This document shows, piece by piece, positions 7,885 through 16,369 of a DNA stretch of 46,029 bases (its first letter is position 1; every line of letters starts with the position of its first letter). The DNA lies in contig JACPZX010000050.1 in NCBI GenBank assembly GCA_016195325.1, positions 1-46,029 of the forward strand. Direction: 5' to 3'. The position numbers were made by a program, and so were the translations under genes. This DNA is from Acidobacteriota bacterium (lineage in GTDB: Bacteria; Acidobacteriota; Polarisedimenticolia; JACPZX01). Under the pieces are notes generated by a model. The model was not told the origin of the DNA, searched no databases, and saw nothing but the letters and a program-made list of their open reading frames with translations.

Positions 7885-9320
7885 CGGCCGAAGAACGATT
7901 TCTTCTCGGATTTGTTCCCTGCTTTTTTCGCGGGGGCCTTCCTGCCGAGCTCGACGAGGGCTTCGCCGTTCTCGGGGTCCCACGCGAGCAGTTTCTCATA
8001 GACTTCGTGAGATCGCTTCATGAGGCCGCCGCCCTTGTAGAGGCGGGCGAGGTTGAGGTACGCGGCCGCCATCCCCTGGTTGAGCGCGATCGCCTGGAGG
8101 AAGCTCTCCTCGGCCTTCTTGCGCCACTTCGGGTTCTTCGTCTGGACGACGCCGAGGTAGAGCCAGTAGTCCGCCTTCGTGGGGTCGAGCTGCGTCGCCG
8201 TTTCGAGAAGGCGCAGCGCATCGAAAAGCTCCTCGGCCTCGAGGTGCTTGCGCGCGCGGGAGTAGCTCTCGCGGGCCTGGGTCGGGAGATCGGCGTCGGG
8301 CGCCTTCGGCGCGCCCGCGTTCGCCTGGATCTCGCGATCGTACTCCGCGCGGGCCACCGCGTCGGTGAGGGTGTTGTAGGCCCCCGTGGTCATCGCGAAC
8401 ATCGCCTCGACCCCCGGCAGGAGATCCTCGATCTCGGCGCGCCGGTGCTTGTCGGGGTGGAATCGCTTGGCCAGCTTGTAGTAGGCCCTGCGGATCGCGG
8501 CCTCGTCGGCGCTCTTCTCGACGTCGAGGACGGCGTAGTGGTCGACGCCGGCGCACGCCTCGATGCGCGCCTGGAGCTCGGCGCGCTCCTCCTCGATCGA
8601 GAGGCCGTCGGCGCCGGCCCGGGCGGCGGCGACGGCCGTCCGGTTCAGAAACGCGTCGAGGGCCGAGGCCTTCCGGACGGGGCGCGTGTCGGCCGAAGGC
8701 TCCGCCGTGAAGAGAGGGGCGCTGGGCGCGAGGAGGACACCGGCGGCGACGAGCCCGTAGAGGGACTTCAGCGTCTCGTCGGCGTCGAGCGGGCTCACCG
8801 AGACGATCTCGTCGATCGTCAACGAGCCGTCCGCGCGGGACATCAGGAATCCCTGCGACGCCGTGAGGGACGTCCGCGGGGAGATGGAGGGCGGCGGGTC
8901 GTTGTGTCGGAGCTTCGTCTCCCCCGGAATCTCGCGGCGGATCTGTCCGGGATAGATCGCGGCCGCGGTGAGATCGAGGATGAGGTCGGCGGCGTTCAGC
9001 CGCGCGGCGGCGACGCCGGGTCGGGTCGCGTTCGCCGTCGAGGCGATGAAGGCGGCCTCGTCGTCGGAAGCGAGCGAGCTCATCAGGATCGCGAGCGCCG
9101 CCTCCCGGACCTTCGGGTCTCCGGAGCCCGCGGGCGGCGCGCCCGGAGCGGGCTTCGGCGCCCCCGCCTTCACCGCGCGCAGGAGCAGCCCCCGCTCGAA
9201 GACGAGGACGCCGCTCTCGGCGCCCCGCGTCATCAACGAGCCGCTCTCCTCGGATCTCTGGATGCGCGAGAGGAGGGCGAGCAGGTGGCTGAGGGCGAGC
9301 GCCGGGCCGGCCTCGCTCAC
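7881..9320 (-). CDS. DUF4388-like / J-domain / TPR protein
   Basis: 479 residues from the GTG at 9320, overlapping the upstream stop (GTGA). Residues about 1-210 resemble DUF4388/PATAN modules (SGVLVFERGLLLRAV; DGSLTIDEIVSVSPLDADET). Residues about 258-330 are a DnaJ domain (DHYAVLDVEKSADEAAIRRA) with an intact HPD at about 287-289, so it should stimulate a DnaK-type ATPase. Residues about 345-460 are TPRs (ADYWLYLGVVQTKNPKWRKK). The tail is lysine-rich. There is no signal peptide, so it is cytoplasmic and could bring Hsp70 to the operon's membrane partners. That pairing is inference. Confidence 0.85.
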   Translation of the reverse strand: MSEAGPALALSHLLALLSRIQRSEESGSLMTRGAESGVLVFERGLLLRAVKAGAPKPAPGAPPAGSGDPKVREAALAILMSSLASDDEAAFIASTANATRPGVAAARLNAADLILDLTAAAIYPGQIRREIPGETKLRHNDPPPSISPRTSLTASQGFLMSRADGSLTIDEIVSVSPLDADETLKSLYGLVAAGVLLAPSAPLFTAEPSADTRPVRKASALDAFLNRTAVAAARAGADGLSIEEERAELQARIEACAGVDHYAVLDVEKSADEAAIRRAYYKLAKRFHPDKHRRAEIEDLLPGVEAMFAMTTGAYNTLTDAVARAEYDREIQANAGAPKAPDADLPTQARESYSRARKHLEAEELFDALRLLETATQLDPTKADYWLYLGVVQTKNPKWRKKAEESFLQAIALNQGMAAAYLNLARLYKGGGLMKRSHEVYEKLLAWDPENGEALVELGRKAPAKKAGNKSEKKSFFGR

Positions 9321-10741
9321 GAGGCACCTCCCGCCGCGACGTCGCGAATCCAGGACGTCAGAAAGGCCTCGTACCCCTCGCCCGTCGCCGAGGTCAGGGC
9401 CGCGCCGATGTCGTTGGCGCGGCCGAGCGCGTCGAGAAGATCCAGCAGTTGGGAGAACGAGTACGTCTTCAGAAAGTACTCGACGAGGGAGAGCGCGAGG
9501 GGATAGGAGAAGTCGGCGTCGATTTGCGCGGGGGTGGCCCGCGCGAACTTCGCGGCGAGGTCCCTGCCCGCACGCCCCGTGGTCTTCCCCTCCTGCCACT
9601 GGGCGATTCCCTCCTGGAGCCAGCGCGGGGAGTTGCCGTGGGTCTTGTGGTAGACCATGCAGTGGGTCAGCTCGTGCGTGAAGACGCTCTTCGCCTCGTT
9701 CGTGAGGTGCGAGAGGCCGCCGATGGGGACCCGGATCTGCCCGTCGAAGAGGCCGCCGACCCACTTCGGGGAGCGCGTGACGTCGAAGAACGCGTCGCGC
9801 GAGTAGAGCGTGACGATCACGATCGAGGCGGGGTAGACGTTGTACCTGGAGCTCAGCTCTCCGAACTCTGCCTCGAGGTGATCGAGGATCTCGCGGCTCA
9901 GATCCTGGGACGCCCGGTCGCCGTCGTACTTCAGCGTGAAGTGGGCCGCCCCCGCGCGGAAGAAGTCGGCCTCGGCGCTGAGCTGGCGCTTCGCCTTCTG
10001 GAGCTTCTCCTGAAGCGCGGCGTCGGTCTCGACCTTCAGCGAGCGCTCCCACAGGTCGATCGCCTCGGGGAGCCGATCGGTCCGGTACGCGACCTCGCCG
10101 AGCAGGGCGAGGCCGATGGCATCCCCGGGGCGCAGCACCAGCGCGTTCTGGATCAGGGACTCCGCGTCGTCGTTGCGCCCCTGCGTCATGCGCACGCGGG
10201 CGAGGTTGAGCAGCGGAGCGGCGAGGTTCGGGTCGGCGTCGACGGCGAGCCGGTACTCGGATTCGGACTCGTCGAGGTCCCCCGATCGCGCCGCCTCGTT
10301 CCCTAGAAGCGTGTGGAGGATCGCCTCCTCCCGCTTGACGGCGCGCTCGTCCACGCCGGGCCTGCCGACAGCGGCCTCGACGACCCGGAGTCGCTGCCGC
10401 CACGCCTCGGGGGTTCCCGCCGGCGCGGCGGGGGGCTCGATCGGGGGGACGAGAGGCGCGGCCGCGGTGGGAGAGGCAGCAGAAGGCTGGGCCGCCGGGC
10501 GCGCGCTCGCCCCGGCCGTGTCGCGCTCGATCCTGTCGATCTGGTCCTTCGGGATGCCGATGACGCCGCCGGCGCGCCGGTACCTGATCTCGCCGTCCTG
10601 CTCCCACCACTGCGCCGCGGGAACGCGCGCGCCGTTCTTCAGCCGGATGGTGTCGGCGTGCGATGCGCCCGGGAAGGAGATCGCCGCGGCGGCGAGGGCG
10701 GCGAGAGCGACGAGCCGCGCTCGGAGCCGGCCGTCAGAGAC
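9317..10741 (-). CDS. Secreted peptidase-MA-like protein with TPRs; start codon unresolved
   Basis: About 475 residues. A signal-peptide-like segment RLRARLVALAALAAAAISF ends near SHADTIRLKNGA. A basic linker, a proline/alanine stretch and TPRs (PLLNLARVRMTQGRNDDAES) follow, then a peptidase-MA-like domain with FTHELTHCMVYHK and PRWLQEGIAQW (HEXXH plus a downstream Glu, gluzincin type). No ATG, GTG or TTG occurs in frame between 10741 and the leader; the nearest is a GTG at 10900, deep inside the preceding gene. The coordinate given is where the leader becomes plausible, not a proven start. Coupling to the upstream gene, a rare ATC start, or an indel are all possible. Confidence 0.7.
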   Translation of the reverse strand, partial: VSDGRLRARLVALAALAAAAISFPGASHADTIRLKNGARVPAAQWWEQDGEIRYRRAGGVIGIPKDQIDRIERDTAGASARPAAQPSAASPTAAAPLVPPIEPPAAPAGTPEAWRQRLRVVEAAVGRPGVDERAVKREEAILHTLLGNEAARSGDLDESESEYRLAVDADPNLAAPLLNLARVRMTQGRNDDAESLIQNALVLRPGDAIGLALLGEVAYRTDRLPEAIDLWERSLKVETDAALQEKLQKAKRQLSAEADFFRAGAAHFTLKYDGDRASQDLSREILDHLEAEFGELSSRYNVYPASIVIVTLYSRDAFFDVTRSPKWVGGLFDGQIRVPIGGLSHLTNEAKSVFTHELTHCMVYHKTHGNSPRWLQEGIAQWQEGKTTGRAGRDLAAKFARATPAQIDADFSYPLALSLVEYFLKTYSFSQLLDLLDALGRANDIGAALTSATGEGYEAFLTSWIRDVAAGGAS

Positions 10742-12935
10742 CCGTGGCGACGGGAGGATGGGGATCCTTGAGGAAGGATGACGGGACGCCCGCGCGAGCG
10801 CTTTCCGCAGCGCTCTTGCTCGGGAAGATCCCCCAGAGCATCCGGTAACAGGCCTGCCCCTTGAAGTTCGTCGGGATGATGAAGAACTGTGTGGCTCCAC
10901 GAGTTGACCCGGCGGCGCGCGCAATGGTCGTCGGCTCACAGGCAAGCGCGAGCTGAACAGTATACATGCCCTTGCGCTCGCCAAGCCCGGCCGCGAACCT
11001 GCCGGCGGCATCGCCGTAGGCCCCGGAGTCAATCAGCCGCCGACCTTCCTTGAACGCGCCGCTCGAAAAGATAGAGCCTGGCGGCGCCTCGGCAACTCGT
11101 GGGGCAGGCTTCACCTTCGCCGGCCTCGGGGCTCTTTCGACGCGCGGGGGGTTCACTCTCTCTGGCTCGGGGGAGGCTTTCGGCGTCGTCGGGATATCGA
11201 GCGAGGCGGCCCGGATCGCCTGTCCCGTGTTCTCCGGAGGGGAGGCGGTCTCCGGCGCGAAAGCCGCGGGGGCCACCACGGCCGCGGGCGGGAGGGCGTG
11301 CCCCGTGCCCTGCGGCGCGGCTTCCTCGGGATTCCCCCGCGCCCCGCCGAAGAGGACGACCAGCGCGAACGCGAGCCCTGCGAACGCCGCCGCGAGTCCG
11401 CCCCAGGTCGCCCACCGCCTGGGGTGGGCCGCTTCGGACGGCATGCGCGACGGCTCGTAGACCCACGCAGGGGAGGCGTCCTCCGCCTGAGCCTCCTCCT
11501 CGGTCACCGGCTCTTCTGTCGCCTCGTCGGTCTCCGGCGCGGCGCTGACGTCGTCGGGTTCGCTCGCCATCTCAATCGGGCGGGTCGCATCACTCTCCGT
11601 CGAGGGCGGGGTGTCGAACAGCTGGATCGCGTCCTCGATCTCCTCGTCGTCGAGGAGCGGCGCCACGGGAATCCCCGGCTTCAGCGCCACCTCCGTCTCG
11701 CGCTCGGCGCCTTCGATCATCGCCTCGCCCGCCTCTTCGTCCGCTTGCCCGCCGGCGTCATCCCGGCCGAGGGCAGGACGGACTTGCTCCGCTTCGGGGG
11801 CACGCTCGATCTGGATGACCGGCTCGTCGTACGTCGCGGAGACGACCTCGGGATCGGGAATGGACAGGCGCGCGGGGAGGACCGGCATCGGCCGCGTTCC
11901 AGAATCGTGGCCCTCCGCGTCCGCCGCCGCGGGCGATGCTCCGGCCATGAGCGGGGTGGTCGCGGGGGGCTGAAGCGGAATAGGGAGCGTCGGGCGCGCC
12001 GACTTCCGGACCCCTCCCGGCGGAGTCGCGGCCATGGGAATCGTCTCGTAATCTCCCGGCTCGCCGCGGTCCTCGGACGCGGGGGACTCCGAGAGCGGCA
12101 GCCTCGGCGCGCTCTCCCGCGCCGCACTCTCCCGCGGCTGTGCGCGCCTGCGGGAGGGGGGTCGCTCGGGCTCGGGGATGGGAGGCGCGGGAGGGGCCGC
12201 GGTGGCGCCTCCCTCCACCGGTCGCGCCAACCCGAGGACCTTCAGCGCGGCGAAGGCGGCCGAGATGAGGAAATCGGACAGGGGGGAGAGCGCGCAGATG
12301 TCGGCGACGGTTCGCGTGCCGTCGGCCTTGCCCATCAGTCCCGCGAGCTCGACGGGGATGCTGAGGGAGGCGCGCACGAGATCGTCGGGCCGGACGATCA
12401 GCACCGCGTCCAGAGTGCCGATCTCGTCCAGGACTCGACCCCGGTCGCCGGACGACATCAGACCCTCCAGGACCAGGTCCCGCGGATCTATCTTGAGGCT
12501 GGGAGTCCCGTGCGGGAGCGGGCCGGGAATGGTCTCATAGCGTCCCTCACGCCAGGTGAAGAGGCCCAGCACGAGAGCGGTCACGCGCTCGCGGTCGGCC
12601 TCCTGGAGCTCACGGGCGGTGAGGAAGCCGAGATCGAGGAGGGTCTGACGGACCTGCGACGCGCCGGATTTCTCCTCTGCGAGGCGCCACTGATCCGGGC
12701 GGAGCATCCCCCGGTTGATGAGGTGAACCCGTATCGATTCCTCGGGGTCATCCGACGCGGCCCACGCGACGCGGCCGCGCTCGATGAGAATTTCCTTGGA
12801 GATCGTGACGCCGGGGCGGACGGTGGAGCGGGCGCGGAAGTATCCGGTGAAACCCTGTTCCCAGAAGCGGGCGAGGAGACGCGCGAATCGAAGAGTCTCG
12901 ATCTGTCCGCTTGGCGAATCTTCGGTTGGGCTCAT
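10734..12935 (-). CDS. DUF4388 / transmembrane / SPOR-like protein
   Basis: 733 residues. Residues about 1-230 are DUF4388-like (FARLLARFWEQGFTGYFRAR; SKEILIERGRVAWA). A long acidic and proline-rich linker runs to about residue 505. One membrane helix follows (GGLAAAFAGLAFALVVLFG). The C-terminal 80 residues look like a SPOR fold (GMYTVQLALACE and CYRMLWGIFPSKSAAESARA), a domain that in other bacteria binds denuded peptidoglycan. The topology would put DUF4388 in the cytoplasm and SPOR in the periplasm. It is the first gene of the operon, preceded by a near-consensus promoter, and could be the sensor or scaffold for the peptidase, J-protein and exporter behind it. Confidence 0.8.
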   Translation of the reverse strand: MSPTEDSPSGQIETLRFARLLARFWEQGFTGYFRARSTVRPGVTISKEILIERGRVAWAASDDPEESIRVHLINRGMLRPDQWRLAEEKSGASQVRQTLLDLGFLTARELQEADRERVTALVLGLFTWREGRYETIPGPLPHGTPSLKIDPRDLVLEGLMSSGDRGRVLDEIGTLDAVLIVRPDDLVRASLSIPVELAGLMGKADGTRTVADICALSPLSDFLISAAFAALKVLGLARPVEGGATAAPPAPPIPEPERPPSRRRAQPRESAARESAPRLPLSESPASEDRGEPGDYETIPMAATPPGGVRKSARPTLPIPLQPPATTPLMAGASPAAADAEGHDSGTRPMPVLPARLSIPDPEVVSATYDEPVIQIERAPEAEQVRPALGRDDAGGQADEEAGEAMIEGAERETEVALKPGIPVAPLLDDEEIEDAIQLFDTPPSTESDATRPIEMASEPDDVSAAPETDEATEEPVTEEEAQAEDASPAWVYEPSRMPSEAAHPRRWATWGGLAAAFAGLAFALVVLFGGARGNPEEAAPQGTGHALPPAAVVAPAAFAPETASPPENTGQAIRAASLDIPTTPKASPEPERVNPPRVERAPRPAKVKPAPRVAEAPPGSIFSSGAFKEGRRLIDSGAYGDAAGRFAAGLGERKGMYTVQLALACEPTTIARAAGSTRGATQFFIIPTNFKGQACYRMLWGIFPSKSAAESARAGVPSSFLKDPHPPVATGL

Positions 12936-12986
12936 CCGCTACCGTGGGGTCCTGCGCGCGACCGATCGGCATCAAGAGGCGGGGAG

Positions 12987-13016
12987 ATTATAAAGGACGC
13001 CGGCTCCGGGAGTCAA
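12987..13016 (-). promoter_or_regulatory. Sigma-70-type promoter for the 12935-5414 operon
   Basis: On the minus strand TTGACT (13016-13011) and TATAAT (12992-12987) are separated by 18 bases. Predicted transcription starts near 12980, about 45 bases before the ATG at 12935. Confidence 0.8.
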
Positions 13017-13085
13017 TGGATGGAACGGAAAAGTGCGTGATAGACTGAACGCTCCGGAGAAGCAGGGAACATCCCGGGAAACTCC

Positions 13086-14765
13086 ATGATCCCCCCTCCA
13101 CCCCCCCCCGAGTCCCCTCCCTCTCGCGGCCAGGATCTCGTCGTCATCGGCAGTGGCGTCGCCGGTTTCTCGGCGGCGATCGAGGCCGCCCGGCTCGGGC
13201 TCCGGGTTCTCCTGGTCACGAAGGACTCCATCCGGGACAGCGCGACCGAGAACGCGCAGGGAGGGGTCGCGGTCGCGCTCAACGAAGGAGAGGACGACGT
13301 CGAGCTCCACTTCCGCGACACGATGGCCGCGGGTGACGGGCTCTGCGACGCGCGCGCGGTGCGCGCCCTGGTCGAGGACGGGCCGCGGCGCGTCTCGGAT
13401 CTCATGCGTCGCGGCGCGACGTTCGATCGCGAGGGGGATCGCCTCGCCTTCGCGAAGGAGGGGGCGCACAGCGCCCGGCGCGTCGTCCATGCCGGGGGCG
13501 ACTCCACGGGGCACGAAATCGTCCGCGCGCTCCTCGGGGCCGCGGCGGCGTTTCCCGGGATCGAGATCCGCGCGGGAGCGCTCGCGCTCGATCTGATCGT
13601 GGAAAGGGGACGCTGTGCGGGTGTTCGGATCCTCGGCGGGAGCGGCGAGCTCCGGACGGAGCGGGGGGCCGTGGTCGTCGCGTCCGGCGGCGCCGGCCAG
13701 GTCTATCGCGAGACGACGAACCCCCCCCAGGCCACGGGGGACGGCGTGGCCATGGCGTGGCTCGCCGGGGCCCTCGTCCGCGACATGGAGTTCGTCCAGT
13801 TCCACCCGACGTGCCTCGCGATCCCGGGAGCGCCCCGATTCCTGATCTCCGAGGCGCTGCGCGGCGAGGGGGCGCACCTGCGGGGGCGCGGCGGCCGGCG
13901 CTTCATGACCGAGCTGGAGCCGGCGCGGGCGGAGCTGGCCCCGCGCGACGTCGTGGCCCGGGCCATCGCGCGCGAGATGCGCGAGTCGGGAGCGACGAGC
14001 GTCGCGCTCGACGTCTCGCACCTCGACGCGCAGAGGATGGCCCGGCGCTTTCCCCGGATTCACCGGACGTGCCTCGAGCACGGGATCGACATGACGCGAG
14101 GGGCGATACCCGTGAGCCCCGCGGCGCATTACATGATGGGAGGGGTCGCCACCGACCTCCTGGGGCGCACGACCCTTCCCGGCCTCTACGCCGTCGGGGA
14201 GGCGGCGTGCACCGGGGTCCACGGCGCGAACCGGCTCGCCAGCAACTCGCTTCTCGAAGGGCTCGTCTTCGGCGCCCGGGCAGGAGAGGCGGCGGCGAAC
14301 GATCTCGCCGGGAGCGGCGCCAGGTGGGCCGGGGAGATACCCGGGATTCGGGAGTCGGCGTCTGCATTGTGCGCGGATGGGATCGTGTCCGAGGTCGGTC
14401 CGGAGCTCGTCTCCATCGCCGCCGCGGGCGAGGTCCTCGCCGGGCTCCGCGATATCGCGTGGCGTGACGTGGGGCTCCTTCGAGACGCGGCCGGGCTCAC
14501 CCGCGCCTCCTCCGGATTGCGAGCGCTTCCGCGGCGCCCGGAGCCCGGGAACGCGACGCGGCAGGGGATCGAGGCGCGCAACCTGCTCGTCGTCGCGTCG
14601 CTCATCGCGACATTCGCCTCAGCGCGGACCGAGAGCCGCGGCGCCCACCACCGGCTCGATCATCCCGCGAGGGACGACGCCCGATGGCGGCGATCTCTCC
14701 TGCTTGGAGTGGAAGGCTCGTCCTACGAGGCGGCCCCCGCGCGGGAGGCGCAACTGCCCGGGTGA
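13086..14765 (+). CDS. nadB: L-aspartate oxidase
   Basis: 559 residues. It oxidises L-aspartate to iminoaspartate with FAD, the first step of de novo NAD synthesis. The dinucleotide motif VIGSGVAGFSAA is at residues about 20-31, followed by TENAQGGVAVAL, the flavoprotein segment FVQFHPTCL, GEGAHLRGRGGRRFM, and PAAHYMMGGV with GLYAVGEAACTGVHGANRLA, as in NadB and the related succinate dehydrogenase flavoproteins. The long helical domain and the lack of neighbouring sdhB or frdB favour NadB. A proline-rich N-terminus precedes the FAD domain. nadA and nadC are not in the window. A weak TAGACT at about 13040 may be its -10 element. Confidence 0.93.
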   Translation: MIPPPPPPESPPSRGQDLVVIGSGVAGFSAAIEAARLGLRVLLVTKDSIRDSATENAQGGVAVALNEGEDDVELHFRDTMAAGDGLCDARAVRALVEDGPRRVSDLMRRGATFDREGDRLAFAKEGAHSARRVVHAGGDSTGHEIVRALLGAAAAFPGIEIRAGALALDLIVERGRCAGVRILGGSGELRTERGAVVVASGGAGQVYRETTNPPQATGDGVAMAWLAGALVRDMEFVQFHPTCLAIPGAPRFLISEALRGEGAHLRGRGGRRFMTELEPARAELAPRDVVARAIAREMRESGATSVALDVSHLDAQRMARRFPRIHRTCLEHGIDMTRGAIPVSPAAHYMMGGVATDLLGRTTLPGLYAVGEAACTGVHGANRLASNSLLEGLVFGARAGEAAANDLAGSGARWAGEIPGIRESASALCADGIVSEVGPELVSIAAAGEVLAGLRDIAWRDVGLLRDAAGLTRASSGLRALPRRPEPGNATRQGIEARNLLVVASLIATFASARTESRGAHHRLDHPARDDARWRRSLLLGVEGSSYEAAPAREAQLPG

Positions 14766-14795
14766 GAGGCGCGGGAGGAGGCGCCCCGGCGGGCG

Positions 14796-14984
14796 CTATG
14801 AGCTCGGGTCGACGTAGTCCTTCGGGATGTTGAAGATCTTCCCGTCCCCGATCTTGATCAGGTAGTGCCGCGCCCATTCCTTGATGATGTGAACCTGGTC
14901 GCCTGCGGTCAGGATGACCTCGGCGGGCTCGGCGTCCTTCTGGAGCCGGTGGTACATGAGCACGTCCTGGGTGATGGTCGGCAT
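14796..14984 (-). CDS. Conserved-looking 62-residue protein, SH3-like
   Basis: Starts MPTITQDVLMYHRLQKDAEP at 14984 with GGAGG about 10 bases upstream and its own promoter at 15013-15041. The remainder (VILTAGDQVHIIKEWARHYL, then IKIGDGKIFNIPKDYVDPSS) alternates short strands and looks like a small SH3-type beta barrel. I do not recognise a family. Good ribosome-binding and promoter signals argue that it is real and expressed alone. It converges on nadB. Confidence 0.6.
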   Translation of the reverse strand: MPTITQDVLMYHRLQKDAEPAEVILTAGDQVHIIKEWARHYLIKIGDGKIFNIPKDYVDPSS

Positions 14985-15012
14985 GGGAAACGGCCTCCGA
15001 ACAAGGGCGGCC

Positions 15013-15041
15013 ATGTTAGCAGATGGCGCCGCCCGGTCCAA
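15013..15041 (-). promoter_or_regulatory. Promoter of the 62-residue protein gene
   Basis: Minus strand TTGGAC (15041-15036), 17-base spacer, TAACAT (15018-15013). It lies between the lepB stop and the small gene and predicts a leader of about 20 bases. Confidence 0.55.
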
Positions 15042-15044
15042 TTC

Positions 15045-15836
15045 TCAGTGGATGAGGCGGAAGACGCGGCGGTAACGCGACTTGGTCACGAAGTGGAGCA
15101 CCTTGTTGACGACGCTCTTCGTGCGCTCCACGACCCCCGTGCGGGTGTAGTCCCCCTCCTCGCCGGTGAACGACCAGAAGATGACGAAGGCGCGTCCCTT
15201 GATGTTGTCGCGCGGGACCGCACCCCAGCTGCGGCTGTCCTTCGAGTTGTCGCGGTTGTCGCCCATCGCGAAGTATGACCCCTCGGGAACCATGAAGGGC
15301 CCGAAGTTGAAGTGCTCGTCGGTCCGAAACCTCTGGAACCCCCTGGGCGGCGCGCCCGCCGCGCTCCGGCCGGGGCTGTCTCCCTCCTTGACGCGGTTCC
15401 ACTCGTCCTGGCTGAGCGCCGTCTCGTGGACCTTGTAGGGCTCATCCAGGGGCCTGCCGTCGATGAAGACCGTCTTGTCGCGGATCTCGAGCACCTCGCC
15501 GGGAAGGCCGATGATCCTCTTGATGTAGTCCTTCTCCGGCTCCTCGGGGTACTTGAAGACGATGATGTCCCCGCGCTGCACATCGCGGACGGGAAGGAGG
15601 GTCTTCTCGATCGAGGTCGCGCGCGGCGCGTAGATGAACTTGTTCACGACGATGTAGTCGCCGATGAGGAGCGTCGGGATCATCGAGCCGGTGGGGATCT
15701 TCGACTGCTGGAAGACGAAGGCGCGCGCCCCGACGACGAAGATGACGCAGATGACGATCGTCTCGAAGTAATCCCTCAGGATCCCCTTCGGCGGGGGCTC
15801 GTGGGGCTGCGTCAGCGGGAGGGCTTCGGCGGTCAT
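15045..15836 (-). CDS. lepB: Signal peptidase I
   Basis: 263 residues. Cleaves signal peptides of exported proteins at the outer face of the inner membrane. A membrane helix at about 25-44 precedes box B, KIPTGSMIPTLLIGD, with the catalytic Ser51. Box D, DYIKRIIGLPGE, holds the catalytic Lys106, and box E is GDNRDNSKDSRSWG. A loop of about 45 residues (WNRVKEGDSPGRSAAG and onward) is inserted between boxes D and E. The ATG overlaps the upstream LOG-like gene by four bases. Confidence 0.95.
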   Translation of the reverse strand: MTAEALPLTQPHEPPPKGILRDYFETIVICVIFVVGARAFVFQQSKIPTGSMIPTLLIGDYIVVNKFIYAPRATSIEKTLLPVRDVQRGDIIVFKYPEEPEKDYIKRIIGLPGEVLEIRDKTVFIDGRPLDEPYKVHETALSQDEWNRVKEGDSPGRSAAGAPPRGFQRFRTDEHFNFGPFMVPEGSYFAMGDNRDNSKDSRSWGAVPRDNIKGRAFVIFWSFTGEEGDYTRTGVVERTKSVVNKVLHFVTKSRYRRVFRLIH

Positions 15837-16369
15837 CTAGGGTTCCTCAGGCGTTCGACGATGTGGACGGCCTCTTCCGGCGTCGCGGCGTGGGCGGTCG
15901 CCTCGGCCTGGCCGGGCGCGAGAAGATCTCGGCGGACGAGATCGTCGACGAAACCGTTCCAGAAGGGGCCCGTCATCACGATGGGCTTGCCGCCGAGGAG
16001 ACCCGCGCGATGAAGGGCCCAGAGGAAGGCGGCTTCTGCGAGAGTTCCCGCTTTGCCGGGCAGGATGATATAGGCGTCGCTGAGCTCGATCAACCGGCGC
16101 GTCCTCTCGAAAAGATTGGGCTCCTGGTGCTCGACGGAGAGGAACGGGTTGCCACGGCCGCGCGCGAAATCACGCGTCGTGACGCCGATGGCCGTCCCTC
16201 CCGCCTCGCGCGCGCCGCGGCTCGCCCCCTCCATCACGCCCGCGTACCCGCCGCTCACCACGCCGTAGCCCGCGCTGGCGAGGAGGTATCCGACGCGCCG
16301 CGCGGACTCGTAGAGCGGGTCCCCCGGGGGCGGCTCCGACGAGCCGAAGACCGCGACGTTAGTAGCCAA
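15833..16369 (-). CDS. LOG/YgdH-like nucleotide-binding (Rossmann) protein
   Basis: About 178 residues. NVAVFGSSEPPPGDPLYE, VVSGGYAGVMEGASRGAREA and IILPGKAGTLAEAAFLWALH match the lysine-decarboxylase-like/LOG family, with the GGxxGxMEA and PGGxGTxxE patterns (the second reads PGKAGTLAEA, with K for the middle G). Members cleave cytokinin-type nucleotides or other nucleoside monophosphates. I chose the TTG at 16369, which overlaps the gamma-glutamyltransferase stop; an ATG at 16423 would add residues inside that gene. The substrate cannot be told. Confidence 0.8.
   Translation of the reverse strand: MATNVAVFGSSEPPPGDPLYESARRVGYLLASAGYGVVSGGYAGVMEGASRGAREAGGTAIGVTTRDFARGRGNPFLSVEHQEPNLFERTRRLIELSDAYIILPGKAGTLAEAAFLWALHRAGLLGGKPIVMTGPFWNGFVDDLVRRDLLAPGQAEATAHAATPEEAVHIVERLRNPR

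Noticed and set aside
9321-10610. Open extension upstream of the J-domain protein
   Set aside because: It overlaps the peptidase gene fully and is arginine/glycine-rich; the GTG at 9320 with the GTGA overlap is the start.
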